DNA of 64,000 nucleotides from Streptomyces meridianus (lineage in GTDB: Bacteria > Actinomycetota > Actinomycetes > Streptomycetales > Streptomycetaceae), in assembly GCF_023703325.1 (NCBI RefSeq), contig NZ_JAMQGM010000002.1:223553-287552 (forward strand). Reading direction: 5' to 3'. Below are positions 9,389 through 18,299 of the stretch, piece by piece. A model generated the notes under the pieces. It was not told the DNA's origin. It was given only the letters and a program-made list of their open reading frames with translations, and made no database searches. A program made the translations under genes and the position numbers. Each line of letters opens with the position of its first letter. Within the stretch, counting starts at the first letter, position 1.

Positions 9389-9925
9389 ATGGCCCTCGAC
9401 GACCTCAAGGCCGCGGTACCGGCCTACGCCAAGGACCTGAAGCTCAACCTGGGCTCCGTCATCGGCAACTCCGAACTGCCGCAGCAGCAGCTGTGGGGCA
9501 CGGTGCTCGCCTGCGCCATCGCCTCCCGCTCGCCGCGCGTGCTGAAGGAGCTGGAGCCGGAGGCCCGGGAGAACCTCAAGCCCGAGGCGTACGAAGCCGC
9601 GAAGGCCGCCGCCGCCGTCATGGCGATGAACAACGTCTACTACCGGACCCGGCACCTGCTGTCGGACCCGGAGTACGGCAACCTGCGCGCGGGTCTGCGG
9701 ATGAACGTCATCGGCAACCCGGGTGTGGAGAAGGCCGACTTCGAGCTGTGGTCGCTCGCGGTCTCCGCGATCAACGGCTGCGGCATGTGCCTCGACTCGC
9801 ACGAGCAGGTGCTCCGCAAGGCCGGCGTGGACCGGGAGACGGTCCAGGAGGCGTTCAAGATCGCCTCCGTGCTCCAGGCCGTCGGCACGACGCTCGACGC
9901 CGAGGCCGTGCTCGACCAGGCCTGA
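9389..9925 (+). CDS. ahpD: Alkyl hydroperoxidase AhpD
   Basis: A 178-residue member of the carboxymuconolactone decarboxylase fold. The redox motif is C131-GM-C134-LDS-H138, equivalent to the Cys-x-x-Cys/His site of mycobacterial AhpD, which passes electrons from lipoylated dihydrolipoamide acyltransferase to AhpC. It follows ahpC by 6 bases and ends just before a strong terminator. Confidence 0.95.
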   Translation: MALDDLKAAVPAYAKDLKLNLGSVIGNSELPQQQLWGTVLACAIASRSPRVLKELEPEARENLKPEAYEAAKAAAAVMAMNNVYYRTRHLLSDPEYGNLRAGLRMNVIGNPGVEKADFELWSLAVSAINGCGMCLDSHEQVLRKAGVDRETVQEAFKIASVLQAVGTTLDAEAVLDQA

Positions 9926-9941
9926 CCGGACCGCTGTTCAC

Positions 9942-9977
9942 CGAGGGCGCCCCGCCGTTTCCGGCGGGGCGCCCTCG
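9942..9977 (+). terminator. Terminator of the ahpCD operon
   Basis: A perfect 16-bp GC-rich inverted repeat with loop TTTC begins 17 bases after the ahpD stop codon. Confidence 0.85.
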
Positions 9978-9995
9978 CGGCGTCGGAGAGTCACA

Positions 9996-10031
9996 CTGGG
10001 CTGCGGCAGTGAACCGGAAGGCGTACTTCAC
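9996..10031 (-). pseudogene. Remnant of a RelE-type toxin start
   Basis: A GTG at 10031 overlaps the stop codon of the antitoxin remnant (GTGA), as in intact TA operons. The first 12 codons read VKYAFRFTAAAQ, which looks like the beginning of RelE/ParE-family toxins. After that the frame continues into unrelated sequence and the ahpD terminator, so nearly the whole toxin is gone. The assignment rests on this short match plus the preserved overlap. Confidence 0.5.
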
Positions 10032-10270
10032 GCGACGTCGTTCCGTCGTTCGTCTGCGAAGAGATCGGCCAGCAACTCCGCCATCGACACGGTGGGCTCG
10101 TCGAGGTGCTGAACGGCTTCGCGCGCGAGCAACTCGTCGGCGGCGTCCTCGAGCGCCTGGTACTCGTCGATCGGCACGATCGCGGCTACGGGTACTCCGT
10201 TGCGGGTGATGACGGCGGAGTCGCCGTCCTCAGCCTGATTGATGAGCGCGGCATCGTGGCAATCATCCGG
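10028..10270 (-). pseudogene. Phd/YefM-type antitoxin lacking its N-terminus
   Basis: The frame encodes ALINQAEDGDSAVITRNG and VAAIVPIDEYQALEDAADELL, diagnostic of Phd/YefM antitoxins, to a stop at 10028. The expected first 12-15 residues (usually M-x-x-I-S-E-A-R) are absent, and no ATG, GTG or TTG lies in frame close upstream; the frame runs back into the neighbouring permease gene. With the toxin reduced to 12 codons, this is a decayed relBE-like module. Confidence 0.7.
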
Positions 10271-10299
10271 TGAGCGAGACCGGGACCCGGACGTACCGG

Positions 10300-10329
10300 G
10301 GGGCGGGGCCGGTTGCCCGGCCCCGCCCC
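10300..10329 (-). terminator. Terminator of the permease gene
   Basis: A perfect 13-bp inverted repeat with loop TTGC lies directly after the permease stop codon at 10332. Confidence 0.8.
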
Positions 10330-10331
10330 GC

Positions 10332-11642
10332 TCAGGCTTCGTTTTCCCGCTGCGGAGCGGCGGCGACCGCTTCGGCCGGGGCGGCCTCCCGCACCGCGTC
10401 CCCCGCGACGGGTCCGGCCGACTCGGCCGCGTAGCGGCGCAGGTGGCCGACCATCGTGTTGGTGACGGCGACCAGCGGAACGGCGACCACCGCACCGCCG
10501 ATTCCGGCGACGAGCGAGCCCACCGCCACCGACAGCACCACGGCGAGCGGATGCACCCGCACCGCGCGGCCCAGGATGAGCGGTTGCAGGACGTGTCCCT
10601 CGATCTGCTGCACGACGAGCACCACGATGAGAACCATGAGCGCGGTGAACACGCCCTGGGTCACCAGCGCGACGAGCATCGCCAGCACGCCCGAGACCAG
10701 GCCGCCCACGAGGGGGATGAACGCGAACAGGAAGATGATCACGGCCAGCGGAACGGCCAGCGGAACGTCGAGGAAGTACAGCCCGAGGCCGATGAAGACG
10801 GCGTCGATGAGGGCCACGAGGACCGTGCCGTGCACGTAGGCGGTCAGGGTGCGCCATGCGCGCGGCCCGGCGCCGGCCAGTCCGGGTCGAGCCTGCGCCG
10901 GCACCAGCTTGAGCGCCCAGGTCCAGATCTTCCGCCCGTCGTGCAGCAGGAAGAGCGTGCAGAACATCGCGAGCAGGATGCCGGTGAGCATCTCGACGAC
11001 GACGGTGACGCCCTGGAGCCCGGCCGACGTCAGGGTCTCGGTGTTGGAGCCGACCGCGTCGCTCAGGTTCTGCGCTATGTCGTTGATCTGCTTCTCGGTC
11101 ACGTGGAAGGGGCTGTTGAGCAGCCAGCGCTTCAGTTCGTTGATGCCGTCCTGCACCCGGCCGGAGAGGGTGTCGGCGTTCTCCATGACCTGCCAGGCCA
11201 CGAACCAGCCGACGAGCGCCATGACCAGGAAGCCGAAGATGAAGGTGACGGCGGTGGCCAGTCCGCGGGGCAGCCCGACGCGCTTGAGCCGGGCGACGGC
11301 CGGCTGGAGCAGCGCGGTGATCAGCAGTGCGGCGACGAACGACAGCACCACCAGCCGGATCGTGCTGATGACCCGCATCAGCACCCACAGGGTCCCGGCG
11401 AGGACCAGCAGCCGCCACGCCGCCTCGCTCGCCACCCGCAGCCCCCAGGGAACCGCGGCGGCGGGTTCCGGCCGGGCCCCCACGGTCGGGGCGTAAGCGG
11501 GCCGCGCGGGGACCGGACGCGTCCCGCCGTCAACGGCGGCCGTCGCGTCGTCGAAATACCTGTCGTTGCGGGCCGCACGCGCGGCGAGCCGACGGTTCAG
11601 CCTGGCCCCCAGGCCGTCGATCCATTCGGGCAATGTCGCCAT
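10332..11642 (-). CDS. AI-2E/PerM family membrane transporter
   Basis: A 436-residue protein with a cytoplasmic N-terminus of about 75 residues, then roughly eight hydrophobic segments in the layout of the PerM/YdiK/TqsA family (for example VISTIRLVVLSFVAALLITA and the GLVSGVLAMLVAL region). Members are proposed exporters or permeases, and only a few have a demonstrated substrate, so none is assigned. It appears monocistronic, with a terminator at each side. Confidence 0.8.
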   Translation of the reverse strand: MATLPEWIDGLGARLNRRLAARAARNDRYFDDATAAVDGGTRPVPARPAYAPTVGARPEPAAAVPWGLRVASEAAWRLLVLAGTLWVLMRVISTIRLVVLSFVAALLITALLQPAVARLKRVGLPRGLATAVTFIFGFLVMALVGWFVAWQVMENADTLSGRVQDGINELKRWLLNSPFHVTEKQINDIAQNLSDAVGSNTETLTSAGLQGVTVVVEMLTGILLAMFCTLFLLHDGRKIWTWALKLVPAQARPGLAGAGPRAWRTLTAYVHGTVLVALIDAVFIGLGLYFLDVPLAVPLAVIIFLFAFIPLVGGLVSGVLAMLVALVTQGVFTALMVLIVVLVVQQIEGHVLQPLILGRAVRVHPLAVVLSVAVGSLVAGIGGAVVAVPLVAVTNTMVGHLRRYAAESAGPVAGDAVREAAPAEAVAAAPQRENEA

Positions 11643-11686
11643 GCGGTCCCCCTACCCCGTGCTGAGCTCCGTGCCGCATCGACGGC

Positions 11687-11740
11687 AGAAGCTGTTGTCC
11701 CTTCGGGTCCGGGTCAGGACGAGGCGGCGCAACAGCTTCT
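11687..11740. repeat. 11-bp inverted repeat with 32-base spacer
   Basis: AGAAGCTGTTG at 11687-11697 and its exact reverse complement at 11730-11740 flank a 32-base spacer, between the start of the permease gene and the terminator of the next gene. It may be an operator or a leader stem for the permease. Confidence 0.4.
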
Positions 11741-11746
11741 CACACG

Positions 11747-11784
11747 CACCGAGCCCCCGACCGTTGTCGATCGGGGGCTCGGTG
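11747..11784 (-). terminator. Terminator after the SLT transglycosylase gene
   Basis: A 14-bp perfect inverted repeat (arms CACCGAGCCCCCGA and complement) with a 10-base loop lies about 55 bases after the stop codon of the transglycosylase gene. Confidence 0.75.
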
Positions 11785-11837
11785 ATGTCAGGGACCGGCC
11801 GCTGGGGCCCGGGGACCGCGCCGGGGCGCGTCCGGGA

Positions 11838-12518
11838 TCAGTACCAGTGGTTTGCCTGCCAGAACGACCAGGCGCCGCAGGGGCTGTCGTACCGGCTGTT
11901 CATGTAGTTGAGGCCCCACTTGATCTGGGTGGCCGGGTTGGTGCGCCAGTCGGCGCCCGCGGTGGCCATCTTGGAGCCGGGGAGGGCCTGGACCAGGCCG
12001 TATGCGCCGGAGGAGGCGTTCGTCGCCTGATAGTTCCAGCCGCTCTCGCGCGACACGATGTTGCTGAAGCACTGGAACTGGTCGGTCGGCATCATCTGCC
12101 GGGCCATCGCCTGGACCTGCGCGACGGTGTAGGAGCTCTTGACCGCGAAGTCGGCGGCGTCGCGGGCCGAACGGCTCGCGGCCTCCTCGGCTTCCGCGCG
12201 CTCCTTGGCGGCCTTCTCGGCGGCTTCCTTCTTGGCGGCGGCGTCCTGGGCCGCCTGCTTCCGGGCGGCTTCCATGGCGGACTTCTTCGCCGCGGCGTCG
12301 GCCTCGGAGGACTGCGCGTCGATCTGACGCGTGAGGGTCTGCGCCTGTGCCTGGTTCCCAGCGGATATGTCGGCGAGGAGCGTGGCGTCGGCGGCGGTGG
12401 CCTCGACATCGGCCGAGCCCTGCTGCGTGCTGCCCGAGGCAACACCGACTACCGCTCCGACGGTGGTGACCGCGGTGGCGGATGCCACGGCGAAACCGCG
12501 GACCGAGATCCGGCTCAC
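11838..12518 (-). CDS. Secreted transglycosylase, SLT-domain protein
   Basis: A 226-residue exported cell-wall enzyme. It has a signal peptide (about 1-30), a long charged Ala/Lys/Glu-rich helix with coiled-coil character (about 65-130) and a C-terminal SLT-like lytic transglycosylase domain. The domain has catalytic Glu in SRESGW, then SGAYGLVQ, the NPATQIKWGLNYM segment and the terminal FWQANHWY. The GTG at 12518 (VSRISVRGF) is preceded by GGAAGGA. The open frame to 12809 is rejected because the signal peptide would be internal. Confidence 0.88.
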   Translation of the reverse strand: MSRISVRGFAVASATAVTTVGAVVGVASGSTQQGSADVEATAADATLLADISAGNQAQAQTLTRQIDAQSSEADAAAKKSAMEAARKQAAQDAAAKKEAAEKAAKERAEAEEAASRSARDAADFAVKSSYTVAQVQAMARQMMPTDQFQCFSNIVSRESGWNYQATNASSGAYGLVQALPGSKMATAGADWRTNPATQIKWGLNYMNSRYDSPCGAWSFWQANHWY

Positions 12519-13001
12519 TCGGGTTTTCCTTCCAGCGTCGTCCGCTTGTGTGACCTCGCGGACGCAATCGTGCCCCTGGCGCGGTCCTCCCCTTGTTCCG
12601 TGCCCCGTTGTGCTCGTGGGGCCCGGCTGGTCACGGGAGGCACTGACCCGGTGCGTCCCTCCCTGGGGAGTTCGGCGTGTGCTCGGGCGGCGTACGGCGA
12701 ACGCTGTTCTGTTGTGTCCGTGCCACTCCCGGACGGGGTCCGAGAAGCACCCGTAGGGGTGGTGACGCGGGATGGTGATGCCGTACGCGGGGCCTGACAG
12801 GAACCACACCCTGCCGGAGGACGATGCGTCCAGGCAATTCCCCGGGGGGTGGGAAAGGTCACATCCCGTTTAGTCCCTTGCGTTTTCGGAAATGCAGGCG
12901 CGCCAAGACGCCGCGCGGCTAAGCTCGTTGGCTTCCTCCGCGCGGCGTCCTCAACTCTTCGGTCGAAGCGGCCGCAATCGTCGATCGGCTTTCACAAAGG
13001 C
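12519..13001. other. Leader of the transglycosylase gene and phoH terminator region
   Basis: About 480 bases without a gene. The part next to the transglycosylase gene is probably a long 5' leader. It was examined for the c-di-AMP (ydaO) riboswitch known upstream of Streptomyces cell-wall hydrolases, and the conserved segments were not found. The far end holds the phoH terminator. Confidence 0.5.
12907..12949 (-). terminator. Terminator of the PhoH-family gene
   Basis: A perfect 12-bp inverted repeat GACGCCGCGCGG/CCGCGCGGCGTC with a smaller inner stem (AAGC/GCTT) lies about 50 bases after the phoH-like stop codon. Confidence 0.7.
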
Positions 13002-14339
13002 TCAGATATGGCCTTCCTCCAGCATTTCGGTCACCAGTGCCGCAATCGGCGACCGCTCGGAGCGGTTGAGGGTCACGTGCGCGAAGAGCGGGTGACCCTT
13101 GAGCTTCTCGACAACGGCGACCACCCCGTCGTAGCGGCCGACGCGCAGGTTGTCGCGCTGCGCCACGTCATGGGTGAGCACCACGCGGGAGTTCGCCCCG
13201 ATCCTGGACAGAACGGTCAGAAGCACGTTGCGCTCGAGGGACTGCGCCTCGTCGACGATCACGAACGCGTCGTGCAGCGAGCGGCCGCGGATGTGGGTGA
13301 GCGGCAGGACCTCCAGCATGCCGCGTCCGACGACCTCCTCGATCACGTCGGCCGAGGCGACCGCGGACAAGGTGTCGAACACCGCCTGCGCCCAGGGGTT
13401 CATCTTCTCGGCCTCGGAGCCGGGGAGATAGCCCAGCTCCTGCCCGCCGACGGCGTACAGCGGCCGGAAAACCATCACCTTGCGGTGCTGGCCACGCTCC
13501 AGGACGGCCTCGAGGCCGGCGCACAGCGCGAGGGCGGACTTGCCGGTTCCGGCCCGGCCGCCCATCGAGACGATGCCCACGTCCGGGTCCAGCAGGAGGT
13601 CGAGGGCGATGCGCTGCTCGGCGCTGCGCCCGTGGATGCCGAACGCCTCGCGATCACCCCGGACCAGCCGGATCCGGCCGTCGGCGGTGACGCGGCCCAG
13701 CGCCTTTCCCCGGTCCGACTGGAGGACGAGCCCGGTGTGCACCGGCAGTTCCGGCATCTCCGGGAGGTACACGCTCTCCACCGAGAACAGTTCGTCCACC
13801 TGCTCCGCGCTCATGGACAGTTCGGACATACCGGTCCATCCGGTGTCCGTGATGGCGAGCTCGGCCCGGTACTCCTCGGCGAGCAGGCCGACCGAGGACG
13901 CCTTGATGCGCAGCGGCAGGTCCTTGGAGACCACGGTGACGTCGTACCCCTCGGCCTGGAGGTTGCGTGCGACCGCGAGGATCCGGGCGTCGTTGTCGCC
14001 CATCCCTCCTCCGTGCCCGAGGAAGGAAGGGGGGAGTATGCCGGGGTCGGAGTGGTTGAGTTCGACCCGGAGCGTCCCGCCGAGCTCACCGGTCGGGATG
14101 GGGGCGTCCAGCCTTCCGTACTTCACCCGGTACTCGTCGAGCAGGCGCAGCGCCTGGCGGGCGAAGTAGCCGAGCTCGGGGTGGTGTCTCTTGGCCTCCA
14201 GCTCCGTCACCACGACGACGGGCAGCACGACTTCGTGCTCGTCGAAGCGGACCATGGCCGACGGGTCGGCCAGCAGGACGCTGGTGTCGACGACATAGGT
14301 GCGCCGGCCGCCTGAGCGGCGCTTCACATGGGTCACCAC
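13002..14339 (-). CDS. PIN domain-PhoH ATPase
   Basis: A 445-residue fusion of an N-terminal PIN nuclease fold ([11 protein letters not shown], later acidic GDNDARIL) and a C-terminal PhoH ATPase with Walker A GRAGTGKS, Walker B VIVDEAQ and the [18 protein letters not shown] region. PhoH2-type proteins of this build have been reported to have RNA unwinding and RNase activity. The GTG at 14339 gives the usual N-terminus ([18 protein letters not shown]). It is followed by its own terminator. Confidence 0.9.
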   Translation of the reverse strand: MVTHVKRRSGGRRTYVVDTSVLLADPSAMVRFDEHEVVLPVVVVTELEAKRHHPELGYFARQALRLLDEYRVKYGRLDAPIPTGELGGTLRVELNHSDPGILPPSFLGHGGGMGDNDARILAVARNLQAEGYDVTVVSKDLPLRIKASSVGLLAEEYRAELAITDTGWTGMSELSMSAEQVDELFSVESVYLPEMPELPVHTGLVLQSDRGKALGRVTADGRIRLVRGDREAFGIHGRSAEQRIALDLLLDPDVGIVSMGGRAGTGKSALALCAGLEAVLERGQHRKVMVFRPLYAVGGQELGYLPGSEAEKMNPWAQAVFDTLSAVASADVIEEVVGRGMLEVLPLTHIRGRSLHDAFVIVDEAQSLERNVLLTVLSRIGANSRVVLTHDVAQRDNLRVGRYDGVVAVVEKLKGHPLFAHVTLNRSERSPIAALVTEMLEEGHI

Positions 14340-14839
14340 GATGGGACGAACCCCCTCGCATGAGGTCGGAATGCGACTGCGTCGCGGGAGAAGGGACCGG
14401 TTCCGGTCCGCTGCGAGGACCGGAGGCCGGCCCTCCACGTCATCCCCGCGAACGCGGGGTCGTCCGTGCGCAAGGGACCTCCCGGGCGGACGACCCGGTG
14501 CCGCCCGCTGTCACCCGGCGCCCGCGGTCGGGCGCCGATGTGTCAGAGGTATTCCCGAGATGACGCGCGGCCATGCCGGGACAAACCGGCCTCAACGGGG
14601 CTGCGGGCGGGTCATCAGGAGGCAACACGGCCGGAACGGCGGGTCCGAGGGCGCCTGCGACCAGGGGGTAAAGGCGCGGCAGGCCCACACGAAAGCCGTA
14701 CGTGTCCTGCACCGGTACTCCGCGGATTTCGCACCGCGTCGGCACGGAGTTGGCCCGGCGCCCACGGAGGATTCACCCGTGCGGGGTGCCGGACCGGACG
14801 GCCCGGCACCCCGCCGGGACCGCGGCGACGGCGGTGGCC
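14340..14839. other. Intergenic region between UppS-type and PhoH genes
   Basis: About 500 bases with no convincing gene. It contains a short perfect palindrome at 14444-14459 and, at the far end, the terminator of the prenyltransferase gene. The part nearest 14340 should carry the phoH promoter. Confidence 0.5.
14781..14814 (-). terminator. Terminator of the isoprenyl transferase gene
   Basis: A perfect 12-bp inverted repeat (GCGGGGTGCCGG and complement) with a 10-base loop, 26 bases after the stop codon at 14840. Confidence 0.75.
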
Positions 14840-15637
14840 TCAGGCCCCGTAGCGCCGGTGGCGGGCGGCGTAGTCGCGTAGCGCCCGGAGGAAGTCGACC
14901 TTCCGGAAGGCGGGCCAGAAGACCTCGCAGAAGTAGTACTCGGAGTGCGCGCTCTGCCAGAGCATGAACCCGGACAGCCGCTGCTCACCACTCGTTCGGA
15001 TCACCAGGTCCGGGTCGGGCTGGCCCCGGGTGTACAGGTGCTCGGCAATGTGCTCGACGTCCAGGGACTCGGCGATCTCCTGGATCGAGGTGCCGCGCTC
15101 GGCGTGCTGGGAGAGCAGGGACCGCACGGCGTCGGCGATCTCCTGGCGCCCGCCGTAGCCGACCGCGACGTTGACGAGCAGACCGCCGGCCCCGGCCGTG
15201 GTCTCCTCGGCCTCCTTGAGGACGGTCTGGGTGCGGGCGGGCAGCAGGTCGGCGTTGCCCACGTGGTGCACCCGCCAGCGTCCGTCCGAGGCGAGGTCGC
15301 GCACCGCGTCCTCGATGATGCCGAGGAGGGGGACCAGCTCCGCTTCGGGACGGTCGAGGTTGTCGGTCGACAGCAGCCACAGGGTGACCACCTCGACGTC
15401 GGTCTCCTCGCACCAGCCGAGCATCTCCCGGATCTTCTCGGCACCCGCCTGGTGCCCCTGCTCGGTGGTGCCGCCGGAGGCCCGCGCCCAGCGCCGGTTC
15501 CCGTCGAGGATGACGCCGATGTGCTTGGGCACCTGGGTGTGGTCGAGCCGGCCTTCGACACGGCGCGCGTAGAGACGTACGACCAGGTCACGGAGCGCCC
15601 GGGGGTAAGGGCGGCGCACCCCGAAAGATTGCTGCAT
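14840..15637 (-). CDS. cis-Isoprenyl transferase (undecaprenyl/decaprenyl diphosphate synthase family)
   Basis: A 265-residue Z-prenyltransferase that condenses isopentenyl diphosphate units onto an allylic primer to make lipid carrier precursors for the cell wall. The catalytic motif HIGVILDGNRRWA and the C-terminal RTSGEQRLSGFMLWQSAHSE are conserved. The ATG at 15637 (MQQSFGVRR) has GGAAGGA before it. Streptomyces genomes commonly have two paralogues, so whether this is the main UppS or a shorter-chain enzyme is open. Confidence 0.93.
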   Translation of the reverse strand: MQQSFGVRRPYPRALRDLVVRLYARRVEGRLDHTQVPKHIGVILDGNRRWARASGGTTEQGHQAGAEKIREMLGWCEETDVEVVTLWLLSTDNLDRPEAELVPLLGIIEDAVRDLASDGRWRVHHVGNADLLPARTQTVLKEAEETTAGAGGLLVNVAVGYGGRQEIADAVRSLLSQHAERGTSIQEIAESLDVEHIAEHLYTRGQPDPDLVIRTSGEQRLSGFMLWQSAHSEYYFCEVFWPAFRKVDFLRALRDYAARHRRYGA

Positions 15638-15747
15638 CGAGTCCTTCCAACCCTCCGTGCCACGGCGTCCCCGAAGCATTCACCCTACTGCGCGCGCTGG
15701 TCGGGCGACCAACCGGACGCCTCGGGACCCGTGATAGGGAGGTGGGC

Positions 15748-16782
15748 GTGACGAACACCTCCCCTTATCGCGCAGCCGGCGGCCGCTACGACTCCATGGA
15801 GTACCGCCGCAGCGGCCGCAGCGGCCTCAAGCTCCCCGCCGTCTCGCTCGGCCTCTGGCACAACTTCGGCGACGACCGCACACTCGAGTCCCAACGGGCC
15901 ATCCTGCGCCGTGCGTTCGACCTCGGCGTGACGCACTTCGACCTGGCCAACAACTACGGTCCGCCGCCCGGTTCCGCCGAGCTCAACTTCGGCAGGATCT
16001 TCGCGCAGGACTTCCGCCCCTACCGGGACGAAATGGTCCTGTCCACGAAGGCCGGCTACGACATGCACCCCGGCCCGTACGGCGAGTGGGGCTCGCGCAA
16101 GTACCTGTTGTCGTCGCTCGACGCCTCGCTGAAGCGGATGGGCGTCGACTACGTCGACATCTTCTACTCGCACCGGTTCGACCCGGACACCCCGCTCGAG
16201 GAGACCATGGGCGCGCTGGCGTCCGCCGTGCAGCAGGGCAAGGCCCTGTACGTGGGCGTCTCCTCCTACAACGCCCAGCAGACCTCCGAAGCCGCGCGCA
16301 TCCTGGGGGAGATGGGCGTCCGGCCGCTGATCCACCAGCCGTCCTACTCCATGATCAACCGGTGGACGGAGGACGACCGGCTGCTGGACACCCTGGAGGT
16401 GGCGGGCATGGGGTGCATCTCCTTCGCGCCGCTGGCGCAGGGAATGCTGACGGACAAGTACCTCGACGGGATCCCGGAGGGCTCGCGGGCCACCCAGGGC
16501 AAGTCCCTCGACCCGGGGCTGCTGACCGAGGACGTCGTGCGGCGGCTGCGCGGGCTGAACGATATCGCCGCACGGCGCGGGCAGTCGCTGGCGCAGCTGG
16601 CGCTGTGCTGGGTGCTGCGGGACGAGCGGATGACGTCGGCGCTGATCGGCGCGTCGAGCGTCGGGCAGCTGGAGGCGAACGTGGCGGCGCTGGGCGCCCC
16701 GGCGCTCACCGACGAGGAACTCGCGGAGATCGACTCGTTCGCGGTCAGCACCGATGGCGTGAACATCTGGGCCCGCCGGTGA
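15748..16782 (+). CDS. Aldo/keto reductase, YghZ-like
   Basis: A 344-residue TIM-barrel NADPH-dependent oxidoreductase. The catalytic tetrad is visible: Asp and Tyr in FDLANNYG, Lys in STKAGYD and His in YSHRFDP. The GPPPGSAELNFG insertion is typical of the L-glyceraldehyde-3-phosphate/methylglyoxal reductase subgroup (AKR14). The GTG at 15748 is chosen because GGGAGG lies 6 bases upstream; the earlier GTG at 15742 overlaps that site. The prenyltransferase gene is divergent from it. Confidence 0.9.
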   Translation: MTNTSPYRAAGGRYDSMEYRRSGRSGLKLPAVSLGLWHNFGDDRTLESQRAILRRAFDLGVTHFDLANNYGPPPGSAELNFGRIFAQDFRPYRDEMVLSTKAGYDMHPGPYGEWGSRKYLLSSLDASLKRMGVDYVDIFYSHRFDPDTPLEETMGALASAVQQGKALYVGVSSYNAQQTSEAARILGEMGVRPLIHQPSYSMINRWTEDDRLLDTLEVAGMGCISFAPLAQGMLTDKYLDGIPEGSRATQGKSLDPGLLTEDVVRRLRGLNDIAARRGQSLAQLALCWVLRDERMTSALIGASSVGQLEANVAALGAPALTDEELAEIDSFAVSTDGVNIWARR

Positions 16783-16832
16783 TCCTTCCGTCCGGGGGCC
16801 GCGGAGCGGCGTAGTCCCCGGGGAAGGAAAAC

Positions 16833-16865
16833 GGGCCGGTCCGTGGGGGGGATACGGACCGGCCC
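16833..16865 (+). terminator. Terminator after the aldo/keto reductase
   Basis: A 12-bp perfect stem (GGGCCGGTCCGT and complement) around a loop of mostly G, 50 bases after the stop codon. Confidence 0.8.
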
Positions 16866-16998
16866 GAGGGGGGGTTTCCACCATAACCGGTCTCAGGCCG
16901 TGCTTCACGCGTCGACGGGGGTGACGTTGTGCATGATGCTGACGCGTTTGACGGAACACCGTCAGACAAAACCCCTCCGCCGATGGGATTTCCGCTGC

Positions 16999-18015
16999 TC
17001 AGAGCGGTCCTGGGCCACCCAGGAGCACGCCGAGGAATGCGCCGAAAATCATGAAGGGACCGAACGGCATCGCCGTCTTCCGCCCGGCGCGTCGCAGCAG
17101 CATCAGGCCCAGGCCGTACCCGGCACCTGCCACGAATCCGGCGAAAGCCCCGGCGATCAGCACCGGCCATCCGTACCAGCCGAGGGCCAGGCCCACGGCG
17201 AGCGCCAGCTTGACGTCGCCGAAACCCATGCCGTTCGGGTTGATCACGAAGAGCAGGACATAGACGGCGCCGAGGGCCGCCCCGCCGAGGAGGGCGCCGG
17301 GCCAGGAGCCGGCGTTCCCCGGCAACAGGTCGGCGAGCCCCAGCAGGACGGCGGCGGCCCCGGCGAGCGGCAGGGTCAGTACGTCCGGCAGCCGGTGCAC
17401 CGCCCGGTCGACGAGGGCCAGGAGGACGGCGACGGGGGTCAGGAGCAGCCACACGGCGAGTTCCGGCCGCGGGCCGACGGCAGCGGCGATCACGGCGCAG
17501 CCGGCGCCGGTGACCAGCGATACGGCGACGGTGCGCGGCCCGTACCGGCCCCGTGGGCGATGGGCGCCGGCATGGGCGGTCGCCGGACCGGTGGGGCCTT
17601 CGGGGCCGGAGCGCTGGTCGGGGTCCTCGGCTCCCGGGAGGTCTTCGGGCGCGGTCGATGCCGGAGCGCGGGGCTCCGATGCCGTGGCGGGACCGTCCGT
17701 CGTCTGCCCGGCGCGGTCTGCGGCAGGGTCGGTGACGGGCACGGAGACCGCGGCCTCACCGGACGCCGCTGCGGCGGATGCAGCGGGACCGGACTCGCCG
17801 GACGCTGCGGACGTGGCGGGCGCCCGGCCCCCGCACGGGGCGCACCGTGCGGGGCCGAGCCAACCGCGAGCGGGGCCGGTCAGCGGATGTCCGGCGGGAC
17901 AGGCCGTGCGCCACGGTTCGTCGGCGGGGACGGCGAGCCGGTACGCGGGGCGGGATACCAACAGCCCTGCGACAACGCCGTATCCGGCGGCGAACAGGCT
18001 CAGCATCATCTGCAC
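16999..18015 (-). CDS. Prepilin peptidase (A24 aspartyl protease, TadV/CpaA-like)
   Basis: A 338-residue membrane protease that would cleave prepilin leaders. The second catalytic motif, GFGDVKLALAVGLALGWYG, is intact, and the first aspartate lies in ALVDRAVHRLPD. The N-terminal region has a Cys pattern (CPAGH, then CAPC) like the zinc-binding loop of longer prepilin peptidases. Between them is a low-complexity Ala/Pro/Glu-rich stretch of about 90 residues. No other prepilin peptidase is seen in the window, so it probably serves the pilus locus 20 kb away. The start codon is uncertain (GTG 18015 or ATG at 18009 or 18006). Confidence 0.85.
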   Translation of the reverse strand: MQMMLSLFAAGYGVVAGLLVSRPAYRLAVPADEPWRTACPAGHPLTGPARGWLGPARCAPCGGRAPATSAASGESGPAASAAAASGEAAVSVPVTDPAADRAGQTTDGPATASEPRAPASTAPEDLPGAEDPDQRSGPEGPTGPATAHAGAHRPRGRYGPRTVAVSLVTGAGCAVIAAAVGPRPELAVWLLLTPVAVLLALVDRAVHRLPDVLTLPLAGAAAVLLGLADLLPGNAGSWPGALLGGAALGAVYVLLFVINPNGMGFGDVKLALAVGLALGWYGWPVLIAGAFAGFVAGAGYGLGLMLLRRAGRKTAMPFGPFMIFGAFLGVLLGGPGPL

Positions 18016-18299
18016 GGGGCGACTCTACGGGCGCCCGGGCGGCCCTGCATGGGCCTGTGGACCCAGTGGCGGCGCGGCCGCGTTCCTGCAGCCCGGCCTC
18101 CGCCTGTCCGCCGCCCCGCCGGCCACGGATGCGCGCCACCGGCGGATCCGAGTCGTCGGCGGGTCCGTGACGTCGGGCCGGGCCCCGCCGCGGGGCCGGG
18201 GCTTCCGGGGGCCGCACGCCGGAGCGGTCCGGGCCATGGCCATGGGAGGGCGGCCGTCCCTCTGGTACAACACCGGCAGAGCCGATCGAGGGGGCAGGC

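Noticed and set aside
10239..12797. 852-codon open frame on the plus strand
   Set aside because: It overlaps the permease and transglycosylase genes in antisense and has His/Asp/Gly-rich, low-complexity translation typical of shadow frames.
12519..12850. Possible c-di-AMP (ydaO) riboswitch in the long leader of the transglycosylase gene
   Set aside because: Streptomyces wall hydrolase genes often have it, but the conserved GGGGTGAATC-like and AACCCGACAGC-like segments were not found on the transcribed strand.
14444..14459. Single sequence resembling a type I-E CRISPR repeat core (CCCCGCGAACGCGGGG)
   Set aside because: Only one copy, no spacers and no cas genes; a simple palindrome in GC-rich DNA explains it.
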